Of a stretch of DNA of 64,000 nt, positions 33,421 to 42,106 are shown piece after piece. Every line of letters starts with the position of its first letter. The stretch's first letter is position 1. A program made the position numbers and the translations under genes. Below the pieces are notes generated by a model. That model did no database searches. It was not told the origin of the DNA and was given only the letters and a program-made list of their open reading frames with translations. The DNA lies in assembly GCA_050486405.1 (NCBI GenBank), contig JBJHDF010000002.1:140292-204291 (forward strand), in the 5' to 3' direction. The DNA comes from JBJHDF01 sp050486405. Its GTDB lineage: Bacteria > Pseudomonadota > Gammaproteobacteria > Pseudomonadales > Cellvibrionaceae.

Positions 33421-35684
33421 ACTCCCTGCGCAGCATCGTCCAGGAGGTCAACTCCGCGCGGGATCTCAACGCCGCTCTGGCCATCATTGTCACCCGGGTG
33501 CGCAACGCCATGCACACCCAGGTGTGTTCCGTGTACCTGCGCGACCCCGTACAGGGCGACTATGTGCTAATGGCCACCGAGGGGTTGAATGCGGATGCGG
33601 TGGGCCGGGTGCGTCTGCGGCCGGACGAGGGTCTGGTGGGCCGCGTGGCGGTGCGCGAGGAACCGCTGAACCTGGAACTGGCGGAGAGCCACCCGAACTA
33701 CCAATATTTTCCGGAAACCGGCGAGGAGCGCTACAGCTCTTTTCTCGGTGTGCCGATCATTCATCACCGGCAGGTACTGGGCGTACTGGTGGTACAGCAG
33801 GCGGAAAGGCGCCGTTTTGACGAGGGCGACGAAGCCTTTCTGGTAACCATGTCCGCGCAGTTGGCCGGAGTCATTGCCCACGCCGAGGCCACCGGTTCCA
33901 TGGTGGCCATTGGTGAAAAGGCCACCCAGGCCAAGTTTGTCGGCGTCTCCGGAGCGCCGGGCATCGCCATGGGCGAGGCCGTGGTGATCACGCCCCCCGC
34001 TGACCTGCGCTCGGTGATATTTCGGCCCTGCGAAGATGTGGACAAGGAGCTGGAGTTTTTCAACCACTGCCTGGCGGCGGTGCGCGAGGACATCAAGATC
34101 CTGGGGCAGGCGCTCAAGGCACGGCTCAACCGCGAGGAGCAGGCGCTGTTCGATGCCTACCTGGCCATGCTGGACGACGCCTCCCTGGGGGCCGAAGTGA
34201 CCCAGCGCATTCGCGCCGGTGCCTGCGCTCCCTACGCCTGGGCCGAGGTGATCCTCGAGCATGAGAAAACCTTTACCAGCATGGAAGACGCCTATCTGCG
34301 CGAGCGGGCCACGGATCTGCGGGATCTGGGGCGGCGGGTACTGGCCTATCTGCAGGAGTCCAATCAGAAATGCCGGATCTACCCGGACAAAACCGTGCTG
34401 ATCGGTGAGGAACTCACCGCCTCCATGCTGGGGGAGATCCCCCGGGAAAAGCTGGTCGGGCTGGTCTCGGTACTCGGCTCAGGCAACTCTCACGTGGCCA
34501 TTCTCGCCCGGGCCATGGACATCCCCACGGTGATGGGTGCCGTGGATCTGCCCTTTACCCAGATGGATGGCCGGCCGGTGATCGTCGACGGTTACAAGGG
34601 CATGGTCTACAGCGACCCCGGTGCCCAGTTGCGCAAGCATTACCGCGCCATCATTGAAGAGGAGCAGCAACTGGTCAAGGGCCTGGAGGCGCTGCGCGAT
34701 CTGCCCTGCGAGACCCTGGACAAGTACCGTCTGTCGCTGTGGGTAAATACCGGCCTGATGACCGATGTGGTGCGCTCCCTGGAGCGCGGCGCCGAAGGCG
34801 TGGGGCTCTACCGCACCGAGGTGCCCTTTCTGCTGCGCGACCGCTTTCCCAGTGAAGAGGAGCAGCGAGCCATCTACCGCGAGCAGTTACAGGCTTTTGC
34901 GCCGCACCCGGTGACCATGCGCACCCTCGACATCGGCGGCGACAAGGCGCTGCCGTACTTTCCCATTGAAGAGGCCAACCCCTTTCTCGGCTGGCGCGGT
35001 ATCCGTGTCACCCTGGATCACCCGGAGATTTTTCTCGCCCAGATCCGGGCCATGATGAAGGCCAGTGAAGGGCTGAATAACCTGCGCATCATGCTGCCCA
35101 TGATCGCCAGTGTGCCGGAGCTGGAAGAGGCCAAGGCGCTGATCTACCGCGCCCACCGCGAATTGCTGGAGGAGGGACACCAGGTGGAACTGCCCCCCAT
35201 CGGCGTGATGATTGAGGTGCCGGCGGCGGTCTACCAGGCCCGGGAGATGTCGGCTCGGGTGGACTTTCTCTCAGTGGGCAGCAACGACCTCACCCAATAT
35301 CTGTTGGCGGTGGATCGCAACAACGCCCGGGTGGCGGATCTCTACCAGGCCTTCCACCCGGCGGTGCTGCGGGCGCTGCAACAGGTGGTCAACGACGGCC
35401 ACAGCCAGGGCATCAGCGTGGGGATTTGCGGCGAACTGGCCGGCGACCCCGGCGCTGCCATTCTGTTGATGGCCATGGGCTACGATGTGTTGTCCATGAA
35501 CGCCACCAACCTGCCCAAAGTGAAGGCGGTGATACGCAACATCACTCTGGAGCAGGCCGAGAGCCTGCTTGCCGAAGTGATGGTGATGCCGGATGCTGAG
35601 CAGATTCGCCGTCGGGTGGAACAGATGCTGCGCGACGCCGGTGCCACCCGCCTTATCCGTCCCGCCAGTGAGAGCCTGTCCTAA
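33414..35684 (+). CDS. ptsP: Phosphoenolpyruvate-protein phosphotransferase PtsP (EI-Ntr)
   Basis: First enzyme of the nitrogen phosphotransferase system; it autophosphorylates from PEP and passes phosphate to NPr. The 756-residue protein has an N-terminal GAF domain (about 1-160), then an enzyme I region beginning SGAPGIAMGEAVV, the phosphorylated His in GSGNSHVAILARAM, and a PEP-binding barrel with GIRVTLDHPEIF and SVGSNDLTQYLLAVDR. The ATG overlaps the rppH stop, indicating coupling, as in Pseudomonas. Confidence 0.96.
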   Translation: MLNSLRSIVQEVNSARDLNAALAIIVTRVRNAMHTQVCSVYLRDPVQGDYVLMATEGLNADAVGRVRLRPDEGLVGRVAVREEPLNLELAESHPNYQYFPETGEERYSSFLGVPIIHHRQVLGVLVVQQAERRRFDEGDEAFLVTMSAQLAGVIAHAEATGSMVAIGEKATQAKFVGVSGAPGIAMGEAVVITPPADLRSVIFRPCEDVDKELEFFNHCLAAVREDIKILGQALKARLNREEQALFDAYLAMLDDASLGAEVTQRIRAGACAPYAWAEVILEHEKTFTSMEDAYLRERATDLRDLGRRVLAYLQESNQKCRIYPDKTVLIGEELTASMLGEIPREKLVGLVSVLGSGNSHVAILARAMDIPTVMGAVDLPFTQMDGRPVIVDGYKGMVYSDPGAQLRKHYRAIIEEEQQLVKGLEALRDLPCETLDKYRLSLWVNTGLMTDVVRSLERGAEGVGLYRTEVPFLLRDRFPSEEEQRAIYREQLQAFAPHPVTMRTLDIGGDKALPYFPIEEANPFLGWRGIRVTLDHPEIFLAQIRAMMKASEGLNNLRIMLPMIASVPELEEAKALIYRAHRELLEEGHQVELPPIGVMIEVPAAVYQAREMSARVDFLSVGSNDLTQYLLAVDRNNARVADLYQAFHPAVLRALQQVVNDGHSQGISVGICGELAGDPGAAILLMAMGYDVLSMNATNLPKVKAVIRNITLEQAESLLAEVMVMPDAEQIRRRVEQMLRDAGATRLIRPASESLS

Positions 35685-35759
35685 ACGATAAAGATGGTAT
35701 GATTGCCGCGCTTTTAAACTCCAATTCTCAAGCCACTTCCTGACCAGGTTCACTAGACC

Positions 35760-36569
35760 ATGCTGGTACACCCCGAAATAGACCCCGTCGCCATTCAGAT
35801 AGGCCCCCTGGCTGTGCACTGGTACGGTCTCATGTATCTGTTCGGGTTTGCCACCGCCTGGCTGCTGGCCATGCACCGGGCCGGCAAGCCCTCCTGCCTG
35901 GTGCAGCGCAAGCAGGTGGAAAATCTGGTCACCTACGGTGCCTTTGGTGTCATTATCGGCGCCCGGGTGGGCTATGTGCTGTTCTACAACTTCAGTTACT
36001 GGATGAGCGATCCGCTCTATATGTTCCGGGTCTGGGAAGGCGGCATGTCCTTCCACGGTGGCCTGCTGGGGGTGACCCTGGCCATGTTGATCTACGCCCA
36101 GCGCGCCCGGATATCCTTTGTGCGGCTGATGGACTTTGTCGCGCCCTTCATACCGCCCGGTCTGGGTTTTGGCCGGCTGGGCAATTTCATTTCCCAGGAA
36201 CTGTGGGGACGGCCCACCGACGTTTCATGGGGCATGGTCTTCCCCCGTGACCCCGAAGGGTTGGCACGGCACCCGTCGCAGCTTTATCAAGCGGTACTGG
36301 AGGGGCTGGTGCTCTTTGTGGTGCTCTACTGGTTTTCGCGCAAGCCGCGGCCCACCGGCGCGGTTTGCGGTATGTTTCTGCTGCTCTACGGCCTGTTCCG
36401 CAGTTTTGTGGAGTTCTTCCGGGAGCCGGACGCCCACATCCAGTTTGATTTCTTCGGCTGGGTTACCCGGGGTCAGTTGCTGTCGCTGCCCATGATTCTG
36501 TTGGGCGCCGGGCTTATCACCTGGGGCTACTGGCGCGAGCGCAATCGCGTGCCGGGAGCCCAGTCGTGA
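35760..36569 (+). CDS. lgt: Prolipoprotein diacylglyceryl transferase
   Basis: Lgt attaches diacylglycerol to the lipobox Cys of prolipoproteins in the inner membrane. The 269-residue multispanning protein has the family signature region (VGYVLFYN, WEGGMSFHGGLLG, GFGRLGNFISQELWGRPT, RHPSQLYQAVLEGLV) and the EPD element. Its GTGA overlap with thyA marks translational coupling. Several predicted lipoproteins in the window depend on this enzyme. Confidence 0.97.
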   Translation: MLVHPEIDPVAIQIGPLAVHWYGLMYLFGFATAWLLAMHRAGKPSCLVQRKQVENLVTYGAFGVIIGARVGYVLFYNFSYWMSDPLYMFRVWEGGMSFHGGLLGVTLAMLIYAQRARISFVRLMDFVAPFIPPGLGFGRLGNFISQELWGRPTDVSWGMVFPRDPEGLARHPSQLYQAVLEGLVLFVVLYWFSRKPRPTGAVCGMFLLLYGLFRSFVEFFREPDAHIQFDFFGWVTRGQLLSLPMILLGAGLITWGYWRERNRVPGAQS

Positions 36570-37405
36570 AGCAGTACCTGGACCTGATGCGCGACGTGGT
36601 GGACAACGGCGTCGATCGCGGCGACCGCACCGGCACCGGCACCCGCTCGGTATTCGGGCGCCAACTGCGTTTCGATCTGCGCCGGGGCTTTCCGCTGGTC
36701 ACCACCAAACAGGTGCATCTGAAGAGTGTGATCGTCGAACTGCTCTGGTTTCTGCAGGGGCGCACCGACGTCGCCTGGCTGCAGGAGCGCGGTTGCCGCA
36801 TCTGGAACGAGTGGGCCACGATCGAGGGCGAACTGGGGCCGGTGTACGGCAAGCAGTGGCGCAGTTGGGCCTGCCCCGACGGGCGCACCATCGACCAGAT
36901 CAGCGAGTTGTTGACGCAGATCCGCAATCGGCCCCAGTCCCGGCGCCTGATTGTCTCCGCCTGGAATCCTGCGGATCTGCCGGACGAGTCCCGCAGCCCC
37001 CAGGAGAACGCCGCCGCCGGGCGCATGGCCCTGGCTGCCTGCCACACCCTGTTTCAGTTCTATGTCTGCGAGGGGCGTCTGTCCTGCCAGTTGTACCAGC
37101 GCAGTGCCGATCTGTTTCTCGGTGTACCTTTCAATATCGCCAGCTACGCCCTGCTGACCCATATGATCGCCCAGCAGTGCGATCTGCAGGTGGGCGATTT
37201 CGTACACACCTTTGGCGATGTCCACCTGTACCACAACCACCTGACCGACGAGATCGTTTTCGAGCAACTGCGCCGCGAGCCCGCGCCCCTGCCGCAGTTG
37301 GAAATCCGGCGCCGACCGCCGAGCCTGTTCGACTACGAGCCCGATGATTTCCGTTTTGTCGGCTACAACCCCCAGCCGCGCATTGTCGCGCCTATTGCGG
37401 TCTAG
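36566..37405 (+). CDS. thyA: Thymidylate synthase
   Basis: Converts dUMP to dTMP using methylenetetrahydrofolate. The 279-residue protein has GDRTGTGTRSVFGRQLRFDL, the catalytic Cys in LAACHTLFQFYV (most homologues have LAPCH), QLYQRSADLFLGVPFNIASY, and HTFGDVHLYHNH. It starts with GTG overlapping the lgt stop. Length is slightly over the common 264 residues because of insertions near 95 and 140. Confidence 0.97.
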   Translation: MKQYLDLMRDVVDNGVDRGDRTGTGTRSVFGRQLRFDLRRGFPLVTTKQVHLKSVIVELLWFLQGRTDVAWLQERGCRIWNEWATIEGELGPVYGKQWRSWACPDGRTIDQISELLTQIRNRPQSRRLIVSAWNPADLPDESRSPQENAAAGRMALAACHTLFQFYVCEGRLSCQLYQRSADLFLGVPFNIASYALLTHMIAQQCDLQVGDFVHTFGDVHLYHNHLTDEIVFEQLRREPAPLPQLEIRRRPPSLFDYEPDDFRFVGYNPQPRIVAPIAV

Positions 37406-37410
37406 CCCCG

Positions 37411-37905
37411 GTGGATATCGCCCTGATCGTGGCGGTGGCGCGCAACGGCGTCATAGGCGCCGATAACACGCTGCCCTGGCGCCTGCCGGAAGACCTGCGC
37501 TACTTCAAGGAAAGGACGCTGGGCAAGCCGGTGGTCATGGGCCGCAAGACCTGGGAATCCATCGGTCGACCCCTGCCGGGGCGCGCCAATATCGTCATCA
37601 GTCGCCGGCGGAACTGGCACCCCCATCCCGACGTCCAAGTGGCTGCCAGTTTGCCCGAGGCTTTGCGGTTGGCGGCTGAGGTGATGCCCGCCGCGACCGA
37701 AATCATGGTAATGGGCGGTGCTGATATCTATCGCCAGGCACTGCCCCTGGCGCGGCGTGTCTACCTGACCGAAGTGGATTTGGAGGTCGATGGCGACGCG
37801 GTGTTTCCACCGCTGGATGTGGAGCGTTGGCGCCGTGTTTCCTGTGTGGAGGGACTGGCCTCGGCCGCCTTGGGGCATCGCTTTATGGTGTATGAGTTGA
37901 TTTGA
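37411..37905 (+). CDS. folA: Dihydrofolate reductase
   Basis: Regenerates tetrahydrofolate from the dihydrofolate produced by thymidylate synthase, the gene 5 bp upstream. The 164-residue enzyme begins IALIVAVARNGVIGADNTLP, has the catalytic Asp in WRLPEDLRYFK, the NADPH-binding GRKTWESIGRPLPGR and the later VMGGADIYRQAL. It starts at GTG 37411 with no visible ribosome site, so it probably depends on translation of thyA. Confidence 0.97.
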   Translation: MDIALIVAVARNGVIGADNTLPWRLPEDLRYFKERTLGKPVVMGRKTWESIGRPLPGRANIVISRRRNWHPHPDVQVAASLPEALRLAAEVMPAATEIMVMGGADIYRQALPLARRVYLTEVDLEVDGDAVFPPLDVERWRRVSCVEGLASAALGHRFMVYELI

Positions 37906-38089
37906 GCCCGGAATGGCGCTTCTTCCCGAAAACAACCTCCTTATAATCAGGGGTTATTAAAAGCTCCCGTCTTCTGCGTCATACTTGTATACAAAAAGAC
38001 TATATGTTACCAAAATGGGGTTTCAAATCGTAAATGTGTTACCAGGATGTTACCTTTTTTCACGCATTGACTGTGCTTTGGATAAACCA

Positions 38090-38119
38090 TTGAATGTCGA
38101 CTAAGCCTCTTATTACAAT
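38090..38119 (+). promoter_or_regulatory. Candidate promoter of the Ton operon
   Basis: The 329-bp gap 37906-38234 is AT-rich compared with its surroundings and holds no gene. Within it, TTGAAT (38090-38095) and TACAAT (38114-38119) are 18 bp apart, 116 nt before the operon's first ATG. A competing TTGACT at 38067-38072 has no good partner. No terminator for folA was found here. Confidence 0.4.
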
Positions 38120-38234
38120 GCTGCGTTCTTATGCGGCCTCACCCGAGGCAAACTTTGGATACGCGTCTGTGGCAGCTATCGCCCTGTCGCATACTTAATT
38201 ATTTGTTTGCAAGCACACCCGAGTTGGGGGAAAT

Positions 38235-39017
38235 ATGAAAAAGCAGCGATTGAAAGCCGTGGCGTTGACCACAGTGCTTTCTGCCGGCGCGCTTATGGGA
38301 AGCGCGGTCCAGGCGGATGAGACCCTGGAGCAGATTCTCCAGGTCGGTCAGGCAAAGACCACCTTGGCCCAGGAGTCCCAGCGCCGCATAGAGCGCCTGG
38401 CGGCCGAAACCAACAACCTGTTGCAGGAGTTCCAGACGGTCAACAAGACCATCCAGGATCTGCGGGTGTTCAACAGTCAGTTGGAGCGCCGCATCGCCAA
38501 CCAGTTGGTGATGATCGATGAGCTGGAAGAAGCCATCGCCAACGTCAGTGTGGTAGAGCGCCTGATGCCGCCCCTGACCATGCGCATGCTGGACAGCCTG
38601 GAGCAGTTCATCGAACTGGACAAGCCGTTCCGCCGCGAAGAACGCCTCAACCGCGTGCGCACCCTGCAGGGCAATCTGACCCGCCCCGATATTTCCGAGG
38701 CTGAAAAATTCCGCCAGGTGCTGGAAGCCTACCGGATCGAAGCCCAGTACGGCCGTTATCTGGATGCCTATCGCGATACCCTGCATATCAACGGCCAGGA
38801 TCGTGAGGTGAACATACTGCAAGTGGGTCGCACCACGCTGATCTATCAGACCACCGATGCCCAGTTTGCCGGTGCCTGGGACTCCGCGCAAAACGACTGG
38901 GTGGCACTGGATCGCTCCTACCGCGATTCCATTCAGGTTGCGCTGCGCATTGCCCGTCAGCAAGCGACCCAAGACATAATGATGTTACCTGTTCAGGCGC
39001 CGGAGGCAGCACGATGA
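38235..39017 (+). CDS. DUF3450 periplasmic coiled-coil protein
   Basis: A 260-residue exported protein (signal peptide ALTTVLSAGALMGSAVQA) with a long coiled coil in its first half (AQESQRRIERLAAETNN, IQDLRVFNSQLERRIANQL) and then the DUF3450 core (LEQFIELDKPFRREERLNRV, YGRYLDAYRDTL). DUF3450 genes head TonB/ExbB operons in marine gammaproteobacteria; the protein is thought to work with the ExbB/TonB complex in the periplasm, but its role is unproven. Strong GGGG precedes the ATG. The stop overlaps the next start (ATGA). Confidence 0.92.
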   Translation: MKKQRLKAVALTTVLSAGALMGSAVQADETLEQILQVGQAKTTLAQESQRRIERLAAETNNLLQEFQTVNKTIQDLRVFNSQLERRIANQLVMIDELEEAIANVSVVERLMPPLTMRMLDSLEQFIELDKPFRREERLNRVRTLQGNLTRPDISEAEKFRQVLEAYRIEAQYGRYLDAYRDTLHINGQDREVNILQVGRTTLIYQTTDAQFAGAWDSAQNDWVALDRSYRDSIQVALRIARQQATQDIMMLPVQAPEAAR

Positions 39018-40396
39018 AAACGATGTTTGGAAAAGCCTGCCTGGCCGTATTGGTTGCCGGACTGTTGAGTGCCGGCACGGCCGTGGCTCAGGACCGCCAG
39101 CGGGCGGCCACTCTCGACGAACTGCTGGAAATGGTTCGCCAGAACCGTATCCTGGAAACCGAAGAGCACCGCGAGCGCGAGGCGGAATTTCGCCGCAACC
39201 GCGCCAACCAGGAGCAACTGCTCAATCAGGCCCGGCAGACCCGGGATGCCGAAGAGCGCCGCTCCGAGCGTCTGGAGCGCACCTTTGACGAGCAGGCGCG
39301 CCAGATCGATGCCCTGCGCGCCCAGCGCAACGAGCGCCTGGGTTCACTGCGCGAACTTTTCGGTCACATGACCTCCACCGCCGGTGATTTGCGCACCAAT
39401 CTCAATCGCTCCATTGTCAGCGCCCAGCACCCCAACCGGGGCGACTTCCTGACGGAACTCATCGACAAGATGAACAGCGAGACCCGACTGCCGCGCATCG
39501 ACGAGATCGAGCGTCTGTGGTCCGAGATGCAGACCGAGATCGTTGAAGGTGGTCGCGTGGTCAAGTTCACCGGCGAAGTCGTCAAGCCGGATGGCAACCG
39601 CGTGGAACAGGAAATCGTTCGCATCGGTGCTTTCAACCTGGTCTCCGACGGCCGCTACCTGCGCTACGAACCCGCAACCGGCGCTATCATGGAGCTGGAG
39701 CGTCAGCCCAGTGGCGCTGTGCGCCGCTCGGCGTCCAATCTGCAAGGTGCCAGCTCTGGCCTGGTGCGCGTGGGCCTGGACCCCACCGGCCCCCAGGGCG
39801 GCACTCTGCTGAGCCGCCTGATCGACCGCCCGAACCTGATTGAGCAGTGGCATCAGGGCCGCGCCGTGGGCTACGTGATCACCGCTGTGGGTCTGGTGGG
39901 CCTGTTGCTGGGCTTTTGGCGCATTTTTGTCCTTGGCGGCGTCAACGCCCGGGTCAGCCGTCAGTTGAAAGCGAAGAAAGCCAATGCCAACAACCCGCTG
40001 GGTCGCGTACTGAAGGTGGCCGAAGAGAATCCGGGCGTGGATGTGGAAACCCTGGAACTGAAGCTGGAAGAGGCGGTGCTCAAGGAGCGTCCGGCCATCG
40101 AGAGTGGTCTGGCCACGCTGAAGATCATCGCCGCCGTGGCGCCGTTGATGGGCCTGCTGGGTACCGTTACCGGTATGATTCTGACCTTCCAGGCCATCAC
40201 CATCTTCGGTGCCGGCGATCCGCGCACCATGGCCGACGGTATCTCCTCGGCGCTGGTTACCACTGTGTTGGGTCTGTTGGTGGCCATCCCCACCGTGCTG
40301 ATGCATACCTGGGTCAACGGCAAAGCCAAGCGTGTACTGCACGTGCTGGAAGAACAGGCCGCAGGAATTATCGCCGAAAACGCCGAGCGCAAGTAG
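39014..40396 (+). CDS. Large MotA/TolQ/ExbB proton-channel protein with periplasmic coiled coil
   Basis: A 460-residue protein: signal peptide (ACLAVLVAGLLSAGTAVA), a long charged coiled-coil periplasmic part (residues about 40-110, EEHREREAEFRRNRANQEQ), and a C-terminal MotA/TolQ/ExbB domain with three membrane segments (AVGYVITAVGLVGLLLGFW, IIAAVAPLMGLLGTVTGMIL, ALVTTVLGLLVAIPTVLMH). The GLLGTVTGM and ADGISSALVTT regions are the family's conserved proton-channel helices. It is a longer relative of ExbB typical of DUF3450 operons, probably energising TonB-dependent transport. Confidence 0.93.
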   Translation: MKTMFGKACLAVLVAGLLSAGTAVAQDRQRAATLDELLEMVRQNRILETEEHREREAEFRRNRANQEQLLNQARQTRDAEERRSERLERTFDEQARQIDALRAQRNERLGSLRELFGHMTSTAGDLRTNLNRSIVSAQHPNRGDFLTELIDKMNSETRLPRIDEIERLWSEMQTEIVEGGRVVKFTGEVVKPDGNRVEQEIVRIGAFNLVSDGRYLRYEPATGAIMELERQPSGAVRRSASNLQGASSGLVRVGLDPTGPQGGTLLSRLIDRPNLIEQWHQGRAVGYVITAVGLVGLLLGFWRIFVLGGVNARVSRQLKAKKANANNPLGRVLKVAEENPGVDVETLELKLEEAVLKERPAIESGLATLKIIAAVAPLMGLLGTVTGMILTFQAITIFGAGDPRTMADGISSALVTTVLGLLVAIPTVLMHTWVNGKAKRVLHVLEEQAAGIIAENAERK

Positions 40397-40406
40397 GAGA
40401 TAACTC

Positions 40407-40934
40407 ATGCAGGCATTGATGGGAGTGTTTTCAGCCATTGGCGCCTTTCTGGACCAGGGTGGCCCGGTGATGATCGCCATCGCCATCCTGACCTTTGTCA
40501 TGTGGACCCTGATCTTTGAGCGGGTTTGGTATTTCAAAGGTGGCATGAAAGGCGACGTGCAGCAGACGCTGGATACCTGGGAGGCGCGCAAGGAACGCAA
40601 GTCCTGGCACGCGCACCAGATCCGCTATGCCCTGATCTCCCGTGTGTCGGAAAAGGTCAACCAGAACATGGACATGATCGCCACCATGGTGGGGTTGTGT
40701 CCGCTGCTGGGTCTCTTGGGAACGGTTACCGGTATGATCGAGGTCTTCGTGGTAATGGCCCAGACCGGGGGTGGCGATGTCAAGGCCATGGCTGGTGGTG
40801 TATCCCGTGCCACCATTCCCACTATGGCAGGCATGGTGGCGGCCCTGTCCGGGCTGTTCGCCAACACCTATCTGACCCGTCTGGCCCAGCGCGAGAACCA
40901 GTTGCTGGCGGACCATCTGACCATGGATCACTAG
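40407..40934 (+). CDS. exbB: ExbB-type proton-channel protein
   Basis: A 175-residue inner-membrane protein with three hydrophobic segments and the MotA/TolQ/ExbB core: MIAIAILTFVMWTLIFERVW, ATMVGLCPLLGLLGTVTGM and AGGVSRATIPTMAGMVAALS. It uses the proton gradient with ExbD to power TonB. GGAG lies 7 nt before the ATG. It follows the larger channel protein by 10 bp, so this operon encodes two distinct ExbB-like subunits. Confidence 0.95.
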   Translation: MQALMGVFSAIGAFLDQGGPVMIAIAILTFVMWTLIFERVWYFKGGMKGDVQQTLDTWEARKERKSWHAHQIRYALISRVSEKVNQNMDMIATMVGLCPLLGLLGTVTGMIEVFVVMAQTGGGDVKAMAGGVSRATIPTMAGMVAALSGLFANTYLTRLAQRENQLLADHLTMDH

Positions 40935-41061
40935 GCAGTAATCTGTTGTCCAATATACAGGGTCGGTTTACCTCCGGTCTTGCCAGGGTTCCCGACCCGG
41001 GTTGGTGTGGGAACCCCGGTCGCCGGCCGGGAAAACCCACCGGCATTTACAGAGATTTACC

Positions 41062-41466
41062 ATGAGCAGAAACAACAGCAATACCGAAGAAGATCAGGAA
41101 GGGGCGATCAACCTGACGCCCATGCTTGACGTGGTGTTCATCATGTTGATCTTCTTTATTGTCACGGCTACCTTTATCAAGGAAACCGGTATTGAAGTGG
41201 ATCGCCCGGATGCCACCATGGCGCTTGAGCGTCCTACGCCTATCCTGATCGCCGTCAACGACAACAACGAAATATGGATAGATCGCAAGCAGGTCGAACC
41301 GGGAGAAGTTCGCCTGGAGATCGAGCAGATGTTGACGGAAAACCCCAGAGGTAACGTGGTAGTGCAGTCGGATCGGCGCTCCAGTGTCAAATTGCTGGTG
41401 GAGATTGCCAATGCAGCGCGGGAAGCGGGTGTTGAAAATGTTTCTGTCTCCACAGAGAGGAACTAG
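41062..41466 (+). CDS. exbD: ExbD-type biopolymer transport protein
   Basis: A 134-residue protein with one N-terminal membrane helix and a periplasmic tail. The functional segment INLTPMLDVVFIMLIFFIV carries the conserved Asp of the proton path. The periplasmic domain follows (ILIAVNDNNEIWIDRKQV, VVVQSDRRSSVKLLVEI). The ATG at 41062 is used; an upstream frame extension lacks family similarity. A 127-bp gap with GC-rich palindromes separates it from exbB. Confidence 0.95.
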   Translation: MSRNNSNTEEDQEGAINLTPMLDVVFIMLIFFIVTATFIKETGIEVDRPDATMALERPTPILIAVNDNNEIWIDRKQVEPGEVRLEIEQMLTENPRGNVVVQSDRRSSVKLLVEIANAAREAGVENVSVSTERN

Positions 41467-41472
41467 GCGGCC

Positions 41473-42099
41473 ATGAACATTGCAAAAATTGGCGCTGCAG
41501 GCGCGCTGGGGGTGGTGATCACCTTCTGCCTGTTGTGGTTGATGCAGATGCTGATCAACCAGGACCTGGGCGATCCCGAATTGATGGCGCACACACCCAT
41601 CGGTGATATTCGTATGCCCTCCACAGATATTGAAACCCGCTACGATACCACCCGTCCCGATCGGCCCGATGAACCGGACACCCCGCCGCCGGATATTCCC
41701 GAGCCGGATTACGATATGGCCGACGCGGCGACCGATGCGCTCTCCCTGGCTATGCCCGGTGTGACCGGCGGCATCAACATCAGTGTCGGTGGGGGCTTTA
41801 CCGGCGACGGTGAATTCATGCCCATCGTCAACGTGGCGCCGGAGTATCCCCGTAACGCCGCCCAGCGGGGCATTGAAGGTTACGTGGTCGTGCGCTTTAC
41901 CGTAACCGCCGCGGGCACTACCCGGGATGTGGAAGTGGTGGAAGCGGCAACCACCGATGGCCGGCCCACGACCCTGTTTAATCGTTCCGCCATCCGTGCC
42001 GCCGAGCGCTTCCGTTTCCGGCCCCGGGTGATCGACGGCGAACCGGTGGAAGTGGCGGGCGTATCCTACCGCTTTGTGTTCCAAATGGGTGAGAGTTAA
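41473..42099 (+). CDS. tonB: Energy transducer TonB (first copy)
   Basis: A 208-residue TonB-type protein. One membrane helix (AAGALGVVITFCLLWLMQML) is followed by a Pro/Asp-rich periplasmic spacer (RPDRPDEPDTPPPDIPEPD) and a TonB C-terminal domain (VAPEYPRNAAQRGIEGYVVV, RFTVTAAGTTRDVEVVEA, AAERFRFRPRVIDGEPVEV). It transmits proton-motive energy to outer-membrane receptors, such as those for oligosaccharides or iron complexes. It lies 6 bp after exbD. Confidence 0.94.
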   Translation: MNIAKIGAAGALGVVITFCLLWLMQMLINQDLGDPELMAHTPIGDIRMPSTDIETRYDTTRPDRPDEPDTPPPDIPEPDYDMADAATDALSLAMPGVTGGINISVGGGFTGDGEFMPIVNVAPEYPRNAAQRGIEGYVVVRFTVTAAGTTRDVEVVEAATTDGRPTTLFNRSAIRAAERFRFRPRVIDGEPVEVAGVSYRFVFQMGES

Positions 42100-42106
42100 C
42101 AGACCA